This document shows positions 34,335-42,950 of a DNA stretch of 56,771 bases, in pieces. Both the position numbers and the translations under genes were made by a program. Below the pieces are notes generated by a model. That model searched no databases, was not told the origin of the DNA, and saw nothing but the letters and a program-made list of their open reading frames with translations. This DNA is from JANNRA01 sp031401035 (GTDB lineage Bacteria; Desulfobacterota; Binatia; HRBIN30; CADEER01). The number at the start of each line of letters is the position of its first letter. Within the stretch, counting starts at the first letter, position 1. The stretch spans positions 1-56,771 of the forward strand of contig JANNRA010000220.1 in the NCBI GenBank assembly GCA_031401035.1, in the 5' to 3' direction.

Positions 34335-37106
34335 ATGCGTACTCGACTCTGGGGGAACACCAGCCGGCAGGCGTCGTCGGCACGGGCCACGGGTACGCTG
34401 CGACGCCTCCCGCTGGTGGTCGTCATGCTGACGGGCTGGGCGGCGACCGCCGCGGCCGCACCGGGCGACCTCGACACCACGTTCGCGGGGACCGGCAAGA
34501 CGACCACCGCGATTGGGAGTGCCGGGGACAGTGTCGGTTTCTTTGGCGCCGCCACCCAGGTGGACGGCAAGATCGTCGTCAGCGGGACCTCGGTCACTGG
34601 CGGCAACAACGACTTGGCCGTGGTGCGGTACAACCCCAATGGCACCCTCGACACCACCTTCGACGGCGACGGTAAAGTGGTCACGGCGATCGGCGCCGGC
34701 AGCGATGGCGGCAGCGCCGTCGCCATCCAGACGGACGGCAGGATCGTCGTCTGCGGGTCTTCGTCCAATGGCAGCAACGACGACTTCGCCGTCGTGCGCT
34801 ACAACACCAACGGCACCCTCGACACCGGCTTCGACGGCGACGGCAAGGCGACCACGGCGATCGGCCTCGGCCAGGATAGCGGCTTCGGCATCGCCATCCA
34901 GGCGGACGGCAAGATCGTCGTCAGCGGGGTCTCGAACAATGGTACGAACTTCGACGTCGCCGTGGTGCGCTTCAATACGAACGGGACCCTCGACACGAGC
35001 TTCGACGGCGACGGCAAAGCAACCACGGCGATCGGCCTCGGCCACGATTTCGCCTTCGGCGTCGCCATCCAGGCGGACGGCAAGATCGTCGTCAGCGGGT
35101 TCGCAACCAACGGCATCGACAACGACTTCGCCGTGGTGCGCTACACCACCACCGGCACCCTCGACAGCAGCTTCGACGGCGACGGCAAAGCGATCACGGC
35201 GATCGGCGCCAGTCACGATAGCGGCTTCGGCGTCGCCATCCAGGCGGACGGCAGGATCGTCGTCAGCGGCGCCTCGTTGAACGGTGGCAACAACGACGTC
35301 GCCGTCGTGCGCTACACCACCACCGGCACCCTCGACACCACCTTCGACGGCGACGGCAAGGCCATCACGGCGATCGGCGCCGGCAACGATGCGGGCATCG
35401 CCGTCGCCATCCAGGCAAACGGCAAGATCGTGGTCAGCGGAATTTCGTCCAACGGCAGCAACGACGACGTCGCCGTCGTGCGGTACAACACCAACGGCAC
35501 CCTCGACAGCAGCTTCGACGGCGACGGCCGAGTGACCACGGCGATCGGCGCCGGCAACGATTCGGGCATCGCCGTTGCCATCCAGGCGAACGGCAGGATT
35601 GTCGTCGGCGGCTCTTCGTCTAACGGCGCCGACAACGACTTTTCCGTCGTGCGCTACGTCGGCGACGGGATCTGCGGCGACGCGGTCGTCAACCCTGGCG
35701 AGCAGTGCGACCTGGGCGGCGCCAATGGCAGCGCGACGTCGTGCTGTACGAAGCTGTGCCAGTTCCGCGGCGTCGGCCAGACCTGCCGCGGCTCGGCCGG
35801 CGTCTGCGACCTCGCCGAAGTCTGTGATGGCGCCGGCGACAACTGCCCGGCCAACGGCTTCGTCTCCGGCGGCACCGAGTGCCGCGCGGTGGCCGGAGTC
35901 TGCGACGTGGCGGAAGCCTGCACCGGGTCGTCCCCGGCGTGCCCGACCGATGGGTTCGGGCCCAACAGCATCGTCTGCCGCCCGACCTCGGGCGGCGAGG
36001 TGTGCGATGTCGCGGAGAGCTGCACCGGCTCCGGGGCGGCGTGCCCGGCCGACGCGGTCGAGCCCAACACCACCGAGTGCCGCGCGGCGGCGGGTGTCTG
36101 TGACGTCGCCGAGAGCTGCGACGGCACCAACAAGACCTGCCCGGCCGATGCGGCCGAGCCGAACACGACCGTCTGCCGCGCCTCCGACATTGGCGAGGTC
36201 TGCGACGGGCCCGAGAGCTGCGACGGCGTCGGGGTGGCCTGCCCGGCCGACGCAGTGGAGCCGAACACGACGGTCTGCCGCGCGGCGGCCGGCGTGTGTG
36301 ACGCGGTCGAGAGCTGCGACGGGTCGTCGAAGTTCTGTGGCAGCGACGGCAAGCTGACGACGGTCTGCCGCGCCGATGCCGGCGCCTGCGACGTGGCGGA
36401 GAGCTGCGACGGCGTCGCCGACACCTGCCCGGTGGACGGCTTCGAGGCGGACAACACGAGTTGCGCGGATGTCGCCTACTGCAACGGCACCGAGACCTGT
36501 CAGACCGGTGTCTGCTCGGCGGGAACGAGCCCCTGCTCCATGGGCGAGAGCTGCGACGAGGGCACGCAGTTGTGCTTCCTCGGCAACTGCCCGTCGACCA
36601 AGGCGACGGCCTGTCTGACGGCGACCAAGAGCAAGCTGCTGATCAAGGACAACGCCGACGACAGCAAGGACAAGCTGGTGTGGAAGTTCGGCAAGGGCCA
36701 GGCGTTCACCCAGGGCGACTTCGCCAACCCGACGACGACGTCGGACTACACGCTGTGCTTCTACGCCGGCACGGCGGCGGCGCTGATCAACGAGGCCAAC
36801 GTCCCGGCCAGCGCGACGCTGTTCAGCGCGCTCAGCGACAAGGGCTACAAGTACAAGGACCCGGCGCGCACGCAGGCCGGCCTCAGCAAGGTGCTGGTCA
36901 GGGGCGGCGACCTGGGCAAGACCAGGGCCCTGGCCAAGGGCAAGGGGACGGGCCTGCCGGACTTCACGCTGCCGATCGTCGGCGTCAGCGTCACCGATCC
37001 GGTCATCGTGCAGTTGCGCAACCAGGATACCGGCAAGTGCCTGACGACGTCGTTCGATTCACCGAAGAAGAACATCAGCACGCAGTTCAGCGCCGAGGAG
37101 CCCTGA
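34335..37106 (+). CDS. Secreted delta-60 repeat / cysteine-rich repeat protein
   Basis: A 923-residue exported protein. After a signal peptide (core PLVVVMLTGWAATAAA) come seven repeats of exactly 57 residues, each with a QADGKIVVSG core and the words AVVRYNTNGTLDTSFDGDGK, the delta-60 beta-propeller-like pattern. Then follow about nine cysteine-rich modules of the type GVCDVAESCDG....CPAD, as in disintegrin-like and Myxococcus Cys-rich repeats, and a ~165-residue C-terminal domain ending QFSAEEP. The ATG at 34335 has a G-run upstream and begins the signal peptide; longer frames start in the divergent spacer. It is probably a surface adhesin or structural protein. Near-identical DNA repeats make it prone to recombination. 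Confidence 0.88.
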   Translation: MRTRLWGNTSRQASSARATGTLRRLPLVVVMLTGWAATAAAAPGDLDTTFAGTGKTTTAIGSAGDSVGFFGAATQVDGKIVVSGTSVTGGNNDLAVVRYNPNGTLDTTFDGDGKVVTAIGAGSDGGSAVAIQTDGRIVVCGSSSNGSNDDFAVVRYNTNGTLDTGFDGDGKATTAIGLGQDSGFGIAIQADGKIVVSGVSNNGTNFDVAVVRFNTNGTLDTSFDGDGKATTAIGLGHDFAFGVAIQADGKIVVSGFATNGIDNDFAVVRYTTTGTLDSSFDGDGKAITAIGASHDSGFGVAIQADGRIVVSGASLNGGNNDVAVVRYTTTGTLDTTFDGDGKAITAIGAGNDAGIAVAIQANGKIVVSGISSNGSNDDVAVVRYNTNGTLDSSFDGDGRVTTAIGAGNDSGIAVAIQANGRIVVGGSSSNGADNDFSVVRYVGDGICGDAVVNPGEQCDLGGANGSATSCCTKLCQFRGVGQTCRGSAGVCDLAEVCDGAGDNCPANGFVSGGTECRAVAGVCDVAEACTGSSPACPTDGFGPNSIVCRPTSGGEVCDVAESCTGSGAACPADAVEPNTTECRAAAGVCDVAESCDGTNKTCPADAAEPNTTVCRASDIGEVCDGPESCDGVGVACPADAVEPNTTVCRAAAGVCDAVESCDGSSKFCGSDGKLTTVCRADAGACDVAESCDGVADTCPVDGFEADNTSCADVAYCNGTETCQTGVCSAGTSPCSMGESCDEGTQLCFLGNCPSTKATACLTATKSKLLIKDNADDSKDKLVWKFGKGQAFTQGDFANPTTTSDYTLCFYAGTAAALINEANVPASATLFSALSDKGYKYKDPARTQAGLSKVLVRGGDLGKTRALAKGKGTGLPDFTLPIVGVSVTDPVIVQLRNQDTGKCLTTSFDSPKKNISTQFSAEEP

Positions 37107-37298
37107 GGCCGACAGCACCATAAGCAGCGCAACAAGGGCAATTGCGACGCCGCCAAGACGACCGCCAAGCTGAGCGACCTCGAGACCGCCGCGGCGGCGG
37201 AGATCGCCGCCGCCTGCGGTGCGCCCGACCCGCTGGCGGCGAAGATCGCCATCGACACGCCGGAGTATCTCGCCCGCGCCGCCGGGCAGGCGCGCTGC
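37107..37298 (+). pseudogene. In-frame coding remnant before the pectinacetylesterase
   Basis: From the TGA of the repeat protein to the ATG of the esterase the same frame is open for 64 codons. It reads like coding sequence: NKGNCDAAKTTAKLSDLE and EIAAACGAPDPLAAKIAID, a cysteine- and alanine-rich linker seen in exported proteins of related bacteria. No start codon lies in it. It is probably the stranded middle of the esterase gene, whose signal peptide was lost. Confidence 0.55.
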
Positions 37299-38465
37299 AT
37301 GACCGCCCTGGCACACCCCGACTCGGATCCGCTGGCGCTCGACTGCGGCCCGCGCGACGACCTCCCCGCCACGCCGCGCGGCACCTACGTCCAGGTGATC
37401 CTCGACGAGGCCGAGTACGGCACGCGCTGCGGTGACGGCAGCCAGTACGCCTTCTGGATCCGCCTCGCCCCGGCCGGCCAGCCGGTCGAGAACGTCGTCC
37501 TGCAGATGCAGGGCGGCGGCGTCTGCATCTTCGAGGGCGATTGCGCCGCGGTCGGTGCGGATCTGTTCGAGGCGCTCGACGACACCGCCGAGACCAGCGG
37601 CATCATGTCCAACGACCCGCTGGTCAGTCCGTTCGCCAATTGGACCAAGGTCTTCCTGCCCTACTGCACGCAGGACGTCTTTGTCGTCGGCGGCGCGACG
37701 AGCACCTTTCCCAGCGTCACCGTGCACCGCTTCGGCGCCCCCAACGTGCGCGCGGCGCTGCGCGTCGTGCGCGACGTGCTGTGGCGCGAACTCGATGCGA
37801 CCACCACCCAGGGCTACAGTCCGGACCGCATCCGCATGCTCTTCGGCGGCACCTCGGCCGGCGGCTTCGGGACGCTCTACAACTACCACTACGTGCTCGA
37901 CGAGCTGCAGTGGGCGCACACGGCCGCATGGCCGGACGCGGCGCTGGCGATCGACAACGGTCAGCCGCTCGGCATCGCCGCCCTCGGCGCTCCGCTGACC
38001 AGCACCACGCCGCCGTTCGGCTGGTCCGCCAAACCGTACCTGCCGCCGTATTGCTTCGCCGGAAACTGCGGCGTCGGACCGGTGCTCTACGCGGCCTCGG
38101 CGCCGCGCCTGAAGGCGGTTCCCGAACAGCAGTTCCTCGTCCTCTCCAACCAGGTCGACAGCACCCAGGTGAGCACGACCTATTTCCCCAATGCCGTCAG
38201 CTTCATCAACGCCGCGCGGCAGGCTTACTGCGACACCGCCGGCACCACCGGCCTGCGCTACTTCCTGCCCGCCATCACCACCAGCACGCACGTCATCGCG
38301 ACGCGCGAGACGCTCTTCACAACGAAGGCGGTCGACGGCATCGTCATGCGCGACTGGCTGGCGCAGGCGATGGCGGCGCCGGACACGCTGGTCGACGCGG
38401 TCGAGGCAGGCACGCTCACGGTCGACTACCCGGGCGTTCTGCCGTTCCCCTGCGCCATCGAGTGA
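37299..38465 (+). CDS. Pectinacetylesterase/NOTUM-family hydrolase, probably 5'-truncated
   Basis: A 388-residue protein of the PAE/NOTUM family of serine carboxylesterases, which remove acetyl or acyl groups from glycans or proteins. The oxyanion region LQMQGGGVCIF (~65-75) and the nucleophile FGGTSAGGFGTLYNY (Ser ~186) are clear, as are the Asp-containing VDST and the late histidine in STHVI. Family members are exported, but the only start codon, ATG at 37299, gives no signal peptide; coding-like sequence continues upstream to the stop of the repeat protein without a start. The gene is therefore likely truncated, although the catalytic domain is complete. Confidence 0.78.
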   Translation: MTALAHPDSDPLALDCGPRDDLPATPRGTYVQVILDEAEYGTRCGDGSQYAFWIRLAPAGQPVENVVLQMQGGGVCIFEGDCAAVGADLFEALDDTAETSGIMSNDPLVSPFANWTKVFLPYCTQDVFVVGGATSTFPSVTVHRFGAPNVRAALRVVRDVLWRELDATTTQGYSPDRIRMLFGGTSAGGFGTLYNYHYVLDELQWAHTAAWPDAALAIDNGQPLGIAALGAPLTSTTPPFGWSAKPYLPPYCFAGNCGVGPVLYAASAPRLKAVPEQQFLVLSNQVDSTQVSTTYFPNAVSFINAARQAYCDTAGTTGLRYFLPAITTSTHVIATRETLFTTKAVDGIVMRDWLAQAMAAPDTLVDAVEAGTLTVDYPGVLPFPCAIE

Positions 38466-38469
38466 GTTC

Positions 38470-38510
38470 GCGCGCGGACGCCGGGCCCCTGCGGTCCGGC
38501 GCCCGCGCGC
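38470..38510 (+). terminator. Strong hairpin after the pectinacetylesterase gene
   Basis: Eighteen-base arms (38470-38487 and 38493-38510, two mismatches) with a five-base loop form a very stable stem immediately after the esterase stop. It separates the esterase from kdsA and is a good candidate terminator, though no U-run follows. Confidence 0.55.
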
Positions 38511-38553
38511 GGCTCGGTAGCGCACGGGGCGGAATTGTGGTTTCGACCACCGT

Positions 38554-39372
38554 GTGAGACGCGAAGTCCAGATCGGCGCCATCCGTATCGGCGGCGCCCA
38601 GCCGCTCGCCTTCATCGGCGGCACCTGCATGATCGAGGGGCGCGACAGCGCCCTGCGCCATGCCGCGGCGCTGCGCGACATCTGCGCCGCGCGCGGCGTG
38701 CCGTTTGTCTATAAGTCGTCCTTCGACAAGGCCAATCGCACCTCGCTCGACGCTGCGCGCGGCCCCGGCCTCGAGGCGGGTCTGCGCATCCTCGCCGAGG
38801 TGCGGCGCGAGATCGGCGTGCCGGTGGTGACCGACGTGCATGAGGCCGGCCAGGTCGCCGCGGTCGCGGCGGTCGCCGACCTGCTGCAGACGCCGGCCTT
38901 GCTGTGCCGGCAGACGGACTACCTGCTTGCCGTCGTCGGCGCCGGCAAGCCGGTGAACATCAAGAAGGGGCAGTTCCTGGCGCCGTGGGACATGGCGCCG
39001 GTGCTGGCGAAGGCGGCCTCGACCGGCAACCAGCAGCTCCTCGTCACCGAACGCGGCGCCAGCTTCGGCTACAACAACCTGGTCGCCGACATGCGCAGCC
39101 TCGCCGTGCTCGGCGAGCTCGGCTATCCGCTGGTCTACGACGCCGGCCACAGCGTGCAGCTGCCCGGCGGCCAGGGCGGCGCCTCGGGCGGGCAGCGCCA
39201 GTTCATCCGCCCGCTGGCGCGCGCGGCGGTGGCGGTCGGTGTCGACGCGATCTTCCTCGAGACCCACGAGGATCCCGACCACGCGCTCAGCGACGGCCCC
39301 AACTCCTACCCGCTGGCGGCGCTGCCGGCGCTGCTCGACGAGCTGCTGCGCATCGATGCCGCCGTCGCGTAA
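38554..39372 (+). CDS. kdsA: 3-deoxy-8-phosphooctulonate synthase
   Basis: Cytosolic enzyme joining phosphoenolpyruvate and arabinose 5-phosphate to form Kdo-8-phosphate for the LPS inner core; 272 residues, the usual length. Signatures are SSFDKANRTS (~55-64), TDVHE, the KKGQFLAPWDM segment and a C-terminal ETHEDPDHALSDGPN. Cys25 in GGTCMIEG replaces the Asn of the E. coli type and suggests the metal-dependent class. The GTG at 38554 follows the hairpin by 43 bases. It overlaps kdsD by 17 bases and begins an LPS operon that runs to at least 42877. Confidence 0.95.
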   Translation: MRREVQIGAIRIGGAQPLAFIGGTCMIEGRDSALRHAAALRDICAARGVPFVYKSSFDKANRTSLDAARGPGLEAGLRILAEVRREIGVPVVTDVHEAGQVAAVAAVADLLQTPALLCRQTDYLLAVVGAGKPVNIKKGQFLAPWDMAPVLAKAASTGNQQLLVTERGASFGYNNLVADMRSLAVLGELGYPLVYDAGHSVQLPGGQGGASGGQRQFIRPLARAAVAVGVDAIFLETHEDPDHALSDGPNSYPLAALPALLDELLRIDAAVA

Positions 39373-40354
39373 GGCTCGCAAGGGCGGCGCGTCCGACGCG
39401 CTGGCGCACGCCCACCGCGTCTTGACGGTGGAGATCGCCGCCCTGCAGGCGGTGCGCGCCCGGCTCGACGAGCGCTTCGAGCGCGCCGTGCAACTCCTCG
39501 CCGCCTGCCGCGGCAAGGTGATCGTCACCGGCATCGGCAAGTCCGGTCTGATCGGTCGCAAGATCGCCGCGACGCTCGCCAGTACCGGCACGCCGGCGGC
39601 GTTCCTGCATGCCGCCGAGGCGGTGCACGGCGACTTCGGCATCGTCGGCCGCGGCGACGCCGTGCTGGCGCTCTCGTACAGCGGCGAGGTCGCGGAGGTG
39701 GTGCGCCTGCTGCCGCTGTTCAAGCGCCACGACCTGCCGCTGATCGCCCTCACCGGCGCGCCGCAGTCGACGCTGGCGCAGGCGGCCGACGTGGTCCTCG
39801 ACGCCAGCGTGCCGGCGGAGGCCTGCCCGCTCGGCCTGGCGCCGACCGCCAGCACCACCGCCGCGCTGGCCCTCGGCGACGCGCTGGCGGTGGCGCTGCT
39901 CGAGCGCAACGGCTTCCGCCAGGAGGACTTCGGCGCCCTGCATCCGGCCGGCAGCCTCGGCCGCCGCCTGCTCAAGGTCAGCGACCTGATGCACGCCGGC
40001 GCCGACATGCCGGTGCTGCACGCCGATGCCGCGCTCGCCGAGGTGGTGGTGGTCATCTCGCAGAAGCGCCTCGGCCTCGCCGGCGTGCTCGACGCGCGCG
40101 GCCAGCTGGTCGGCGTCGTCACCGACGGCGATCTGCGCCGCGGCCTCGGCCGCACGCGCGCCATCCATCGCCTCGCGGCGCGCGACCTGATGACCAAGCA
40201 CCCGAAGACCATCGGGCCGGACGCGCTGGCGGCGCGCGCGCTGGCGGACATGGAGCGCGACAGCATCACGGCCCTGTTCGTGCTCGCGCCGGGCACGCGG
40301 CGTCCGCTCGGCGTCGTCCACCTGCACGATATTCTCAAAGCCGGCGTCGCCTGA
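39356..40354 (+). CDS. kdsD: Arabinose-5-phosphate isomerase (KpsF/GutQ family)
   Basis: Cytosolic isomerase making D-arabinose 5-phosphate from ribulose 5-phosphate, the substrate of KdsA, which is encoded just upstream. The 332-residue protein has an N-terminal SIS sugar-isomerase domain with TGIGKSGLIGRKIAATLASTG (~54-74) and ALSYSGE, and two CBS domains from about 215 to 332. The SIS block includes AVHGDFG and LALGDALAVAL, conserved in the family. The ATG at 39356 overlaps kdsA and keeps the normal start. The adjacent lipid A acyltransferase gene follows without a gap. Confidence 0.95.
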   Translation: MPPSRKARKGGASDALAHAHRVLTVEIAALQAVRARLDERFERAVQLLAACRGKVIVTGIGKSGLIGRKIAATLASTGTPAAFLHAAEAVHGDFGIVGRGDAVLALSYSGEVAEVVRLLPLFKRHDLPLIALTGAPQSTLAQAADVVLDASVPAEACPLGLAPTASTTAALALGDALAVALLERNGFRQEDFGALHPAGSLGRRLLKVSDLMHAGADMPVLHADAALAEVVVVISQKRLGLAGVLDARGQLVGVVTDGDLRRGLGRTRAIHRLAARDLMTKHPKTIGPDALAARALADMERDSITALFVLAPGTRRPLGVVHLHDILKAGVA

Positions 40355-41371
40355 GTGAATCCACTCCGTCGCCTCTACAAGCGCTCGCACCGGCTGCGTC
40401 GCGCCGTTCGCCGTCGCAAGGACGGATTCACCTACCACGCCGCCCGTGTCGCCCTGTGGCTGCCGCGCCAACTGAGCCTGGCGCGCGCGCTGGCGCTCGC
40501 CGACCGCGTCGGCGATCTCGCCTACGACTGGTCGGCGCAGACGCGCGAGCGCTCGCTGGCGTCGCTGACCATCGCCTTCGGCGACAGCAAATCGCCGCAG
40601 GAGAAAGAGGCGATCGCGCGCGCGGCGCTGCGCAACGCGGCGCGCTGCCTGGTCGAAGTGGCGAAGATCGAGGAGATCCGCCCGCAGCTCGAGCACTACG
40701 GCGAGATCGAGGGCTGGGAGCACTGGGAGACCGTGCGCGGGCTCGGCCGCGGCGCCATCGTCATCACCGGCCATATCGGCAACTGGGAGCTGCTGGCCGC
40801 GTTCTTCGCCGCCCGCGCCGTGCCGATCGCGGCCATCGCGCGGCAGCTGAACGACCCGCGCCTGAACCAGCTCCTGGTCGACTTCCGGCGCCGCAACGGC
40901 GTCAATCCGATCCTGCGCGAGAGCCCCGGCTCGAGCCGCGAGATCGTCAAGATCTTCCACGCGCACGGCCTGCTGGCCATGCTGATCGACCAGGACATCC
41001 TCACCCCGTCCCTGTCGGTGCCCTTCTTCGGCCGTCCGGCGCGCACACCGGTGGCGGCGGCCACCCTCGCCATCCGCCGCAACCTGCCGGTCATCCCGGC
41101 CTTCGCCTGTCGTCGCGCCGACGGCGGCCACCACTTCGTCATCCACCCGCCGGTGTACCCGCCCGGCAGCGGCGACCGCGTGCAGGACGCCCTGACGATG
41201 ACCCGCCGCTTCAGCGAGATCATCGAGGCGCACATCCGTCGCTATCCGACCGAATGGGTGTGGTGGCACAAACGCTGGCGCCGTCGGCCCGTCCCCAATC
41301 TTGATCTCGACAGCCGGATCGATTACCAGAATAATGTTTTGCAGGGGGCTGAGGAGAACCGGCATGGCTGA
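40355..41371 (+). CDS. Lipid A biosynthesis acyltransferase (LpxL/HtrB family)
   Basis: A 338-residue inner-membrane enzyme that adds a secondary acyl chain to Kdo-lipid A or a related lipid. The HX4E catalytic motif is HIGNWE (His140, Glu145), followed by ALIARQLNDPRLN and the DQD of MLIDQD (~210), all family marks. A hydrophobic helix lies near residues 40-55. The GTG at 40355 directly follows the kdsD stop, showing coupling; it overlaps the ferritin-like gene by eight bases. A second family member follows at 41915. Confidence 0.92.
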   Translation: MNPLRRLYKRSHRLRRAVRRRKDGFTYHAARVALWLPRQLSLARALALADRVGDLAYDWSAQTRERSLASLTIAFGDSKSPQEKEAIARAALRNAARCLVEVAKIEEIRPQLEHYGEIEGWEHWETVRGLGRGAIVITGHIGNWELLAAFFAARAVPIAAIARQLNDPRLNQLLVDFRRRNGVNPILRESPGSSREIVKIFHAHGLLAMLIDQDILTPSLSVPFFGRPARTPVAAATLAIRRNLPVIPAFACRRADGGHHFVIHPPVYPPGSGDRVQDALTMTRRFSEIIEAHIRRYPTEWVWWHKRWRRRPVPNLDLDSRIDYQNNVLQGAEENRHG

Positions 41372-41918
41372 AGCAGACCCGCGCTTGATCGAGCTGTTGA
41401 GCTACTATCGCGATGCCGAGTTGCACGGTGCCGGTCTGTTGCTGCGGCTGCTGAAGCTCATGGACGATCCGGACGCCCAAGTGAAGCTGTCGCTGCACCT
41501 GCACGACGAGACGCGCCACGCCTGGCTGTGGACCAAGCGCATCAACGACCTCGGCGCCAAGCCGATGAAAATCTCCGACGGCTACCAGACGCGCGTCGGT
41601 CTGCGCACCGTGCCGCGCACGCTGCTCGATATCCTCGCCCTCACCGTCGTCGTCGAGGAGCGTTCCTTCTCGCGCTACCAGGAGCACCTGACCAAGCACG
41701 ACAACGACGAGCAGACGCTCGCCGTGCTCAAGGAAGTGACCAACGACGAGAAGTGGCACATGGCCTGGATCCGCCTGAAGCTGCTCGAGCTGGCGCGCCA
41801 GCAGGGTGATGAGAGCAAGGCGGAGGCGGCGATCGAGAAGTACCGCAAGATCGACGCCGAGGTGTACGCCGCCCTCAAAGCCAAGGAGATCGCCCTCTTC
41901 GGTGAGTCCGTCGCGTGA
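41364..41918 (+). CDS. Ferritin-like diiron protein within the LPS operon
   Basis: A 184-residue, mostly helical soluble protein. The diiron ligand set of the ferritin-like superfamily is complete: Glu19 (DAELHG), Glu49 and His52 (DETRH), Glu98 (VVEERS) and Glu129 and His132 (DEKWH). Such sites bind or oxidise with iron and oxygen: iron storage, ribonucleotide reductase-like chemistry, hydroxylation or aldehyde decarbonylation. GAGGAG precedes the ATG at 41364. It overlaps both flanking acyltransferase genes, so it is very likely cotranscribed with LPS acylation genes. A role as oxygenase acting on an acyl chain or lipid is plausible but unproven. Confidence 0.8.
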   Translation: MAEADPRLIELLSYYRDAELHGAGLLLRLLKLMDDPDAQVKLSLHLHDETRHAWLWTKRINDLGAKPMKISDGYQTRVGLRTVPRTLLDILALTVVVEERSFSRYQEHLTKHDNDEQTLAVLKEVTNDEKWHMAWIRLKLLELARQQGDESKAEAAIEKYRKIDAEVYAALKAKEIALFGESVA

Positions 41919-42877
41919 ACACCCCTCTCCCACAGGGAGAGGGCGAGGGTGAGGGGAGTCCGACCCCGGCCCTTGGCGACCGCATCGAGCTCGTCGCCGT
42001 CCGCGCCGTCCTCGCCGCCTTTGCCGTCCTGCCGCGTCGCTGGGCGCTGCGCGTCGGCGCCTGGCTCGGCGACCTGGTCTACCTCTGCGATCGCCGTGAC
42101 CGCGCCATCGCCCTGTTCAACCTGCGCCTCGCCTTCCCCGAGCGCAGCGCCGCCGAGCATCGCGCCATCGTGCGCGCGTCGGCGCGCAACCTCGGCCGCA
42201 TGGCGGCGGAAGTCTGCCACCTGCCGCGCCTGACGGCGGAGACGCTCGGCGACTACGTCACGTTCGATGATGAGGCGCAGTGGCGCGCCACTCTGGCCGG
42301 CGCCGCCGCGCACGGGACGCTGATCCTCACCGGGCACGTCGGCAACTGGGAGCTGCTCGCCTACGCGCACGGCCTGCTCGGCCACCCGATCACGCTCGTG
42401 CATCGGCCGATGAACAATGCCCTCGTCGACCGCGCCATCACCGATCTGCGCGCCCGCGCCGGCACGGTCTCGCTGGCCAAGAAGTCGGCCGCGAAGGCGG
42501 CGCTGCGCGCCCTGCACCGCAAGCAGATCGTCGCCATTCCCGCCGACCAGAACCAGACGCGCCGCTACGGCGTCTTCGTCGACTTCTTCGGCCTCCCCGC
42601 CAGCACCACCCCCGGACCGTCCCGCCTGGCTCTGCTGAGCGGCGCCCCGGTGGTGCCGGCCTTCCTCATCCGCGACGGCGCCAGCGAGCGCCATCGCATC
42701 GTCGTGCTGCCGCCGATCGAACTGGTCAGGACCGGCGACCGTGAGGCCGACGCGATCGAGAATACGCAGCGCTGCACCGCCGTCATCGAGATGATGCTGC
42801 GCCGCCACCCGGAGCAGTGGATCTGGTTCCACAAGCGCTGGAAGACCCGTCCGCTGGGCGAGCCGCCCCTCTACTGA
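41915..42877 (+). CDS. Second lipid A acyltransferase (LpxL/LpxM type)
   Basis: A 320-residue paralogue of the acyltransferase at 40355. The catalytic HX4E is HVGNWE (His141, Glu146), with ADQNQTRRYGVFVDFFG (~210) and the QWIWFHKRWK end typical for the family. The GTG at 41915 overlaps the ferritin-like stop (GTGA). The first ~18 residues (NTPLPQGEGEGEGSP) are encoded by a REP-like intergenic repeat that became part of the frame, so the conserved protein begins near residue 20. No later start codon was found before the conserved region. Confidence 0.88.
   Translation: MNTPLPQGEGEGEGSPTPALGDRIELVAVRAVLAAFAVLPRRWALRVGAWLGDLVYLCDRRDRAIALFNLRLAFPERSAAEHRAIVRASARNLGRMAAEVCHLPRLTAETLGDYVTFDDEAQWRATLAGAAAHGTLILTGHVGNWELLAYAHGLLGHPITLVHRPMNNALVDRAITDLRARAGTVSLAKKSAAKAALRALHRKQIVAIPADQNQTRRYGVFVDFFGLPASTTPGPSRLALLSGAPVVPAFLIRDGASERHRIVVLPPIELVRTGDREADAIENTQRCTAVIEMMLRRHPEQWIWFHKRWKTRPLGEPPLY
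41920..41961. repeat. REP-like palindrome inside a coding region
   Basis: The stretch contains CCCTCTCCC, a three-base loop and GGGAGAGGG, followed by GCGAGGGTGAGGGG. This is the layout of repetitive extragenic palindromes common in many proteobacterial genomes. Here it lies inside the N-terminus of the second acyltransferase gene, an unusual place for such an element. Confidence 0.7.
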
Positions 42878-42950
42878 GCGTCGCGCCGGCGGGGCGGCCG
42901 CGTCCCGCCACCTCGCAACTTGCATGGCGAACCATTAAACACCGCAACCG

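Noticed and set aside
37104..37106. TGA between the repeat protein and the esterase as a possible selenocysteine codon
   Set aside because: The repeat protein's end matches a natural C-terminus, no catalytic Cys/Sec position is expected there, and no SECIS-like hairpin was seen nearby.
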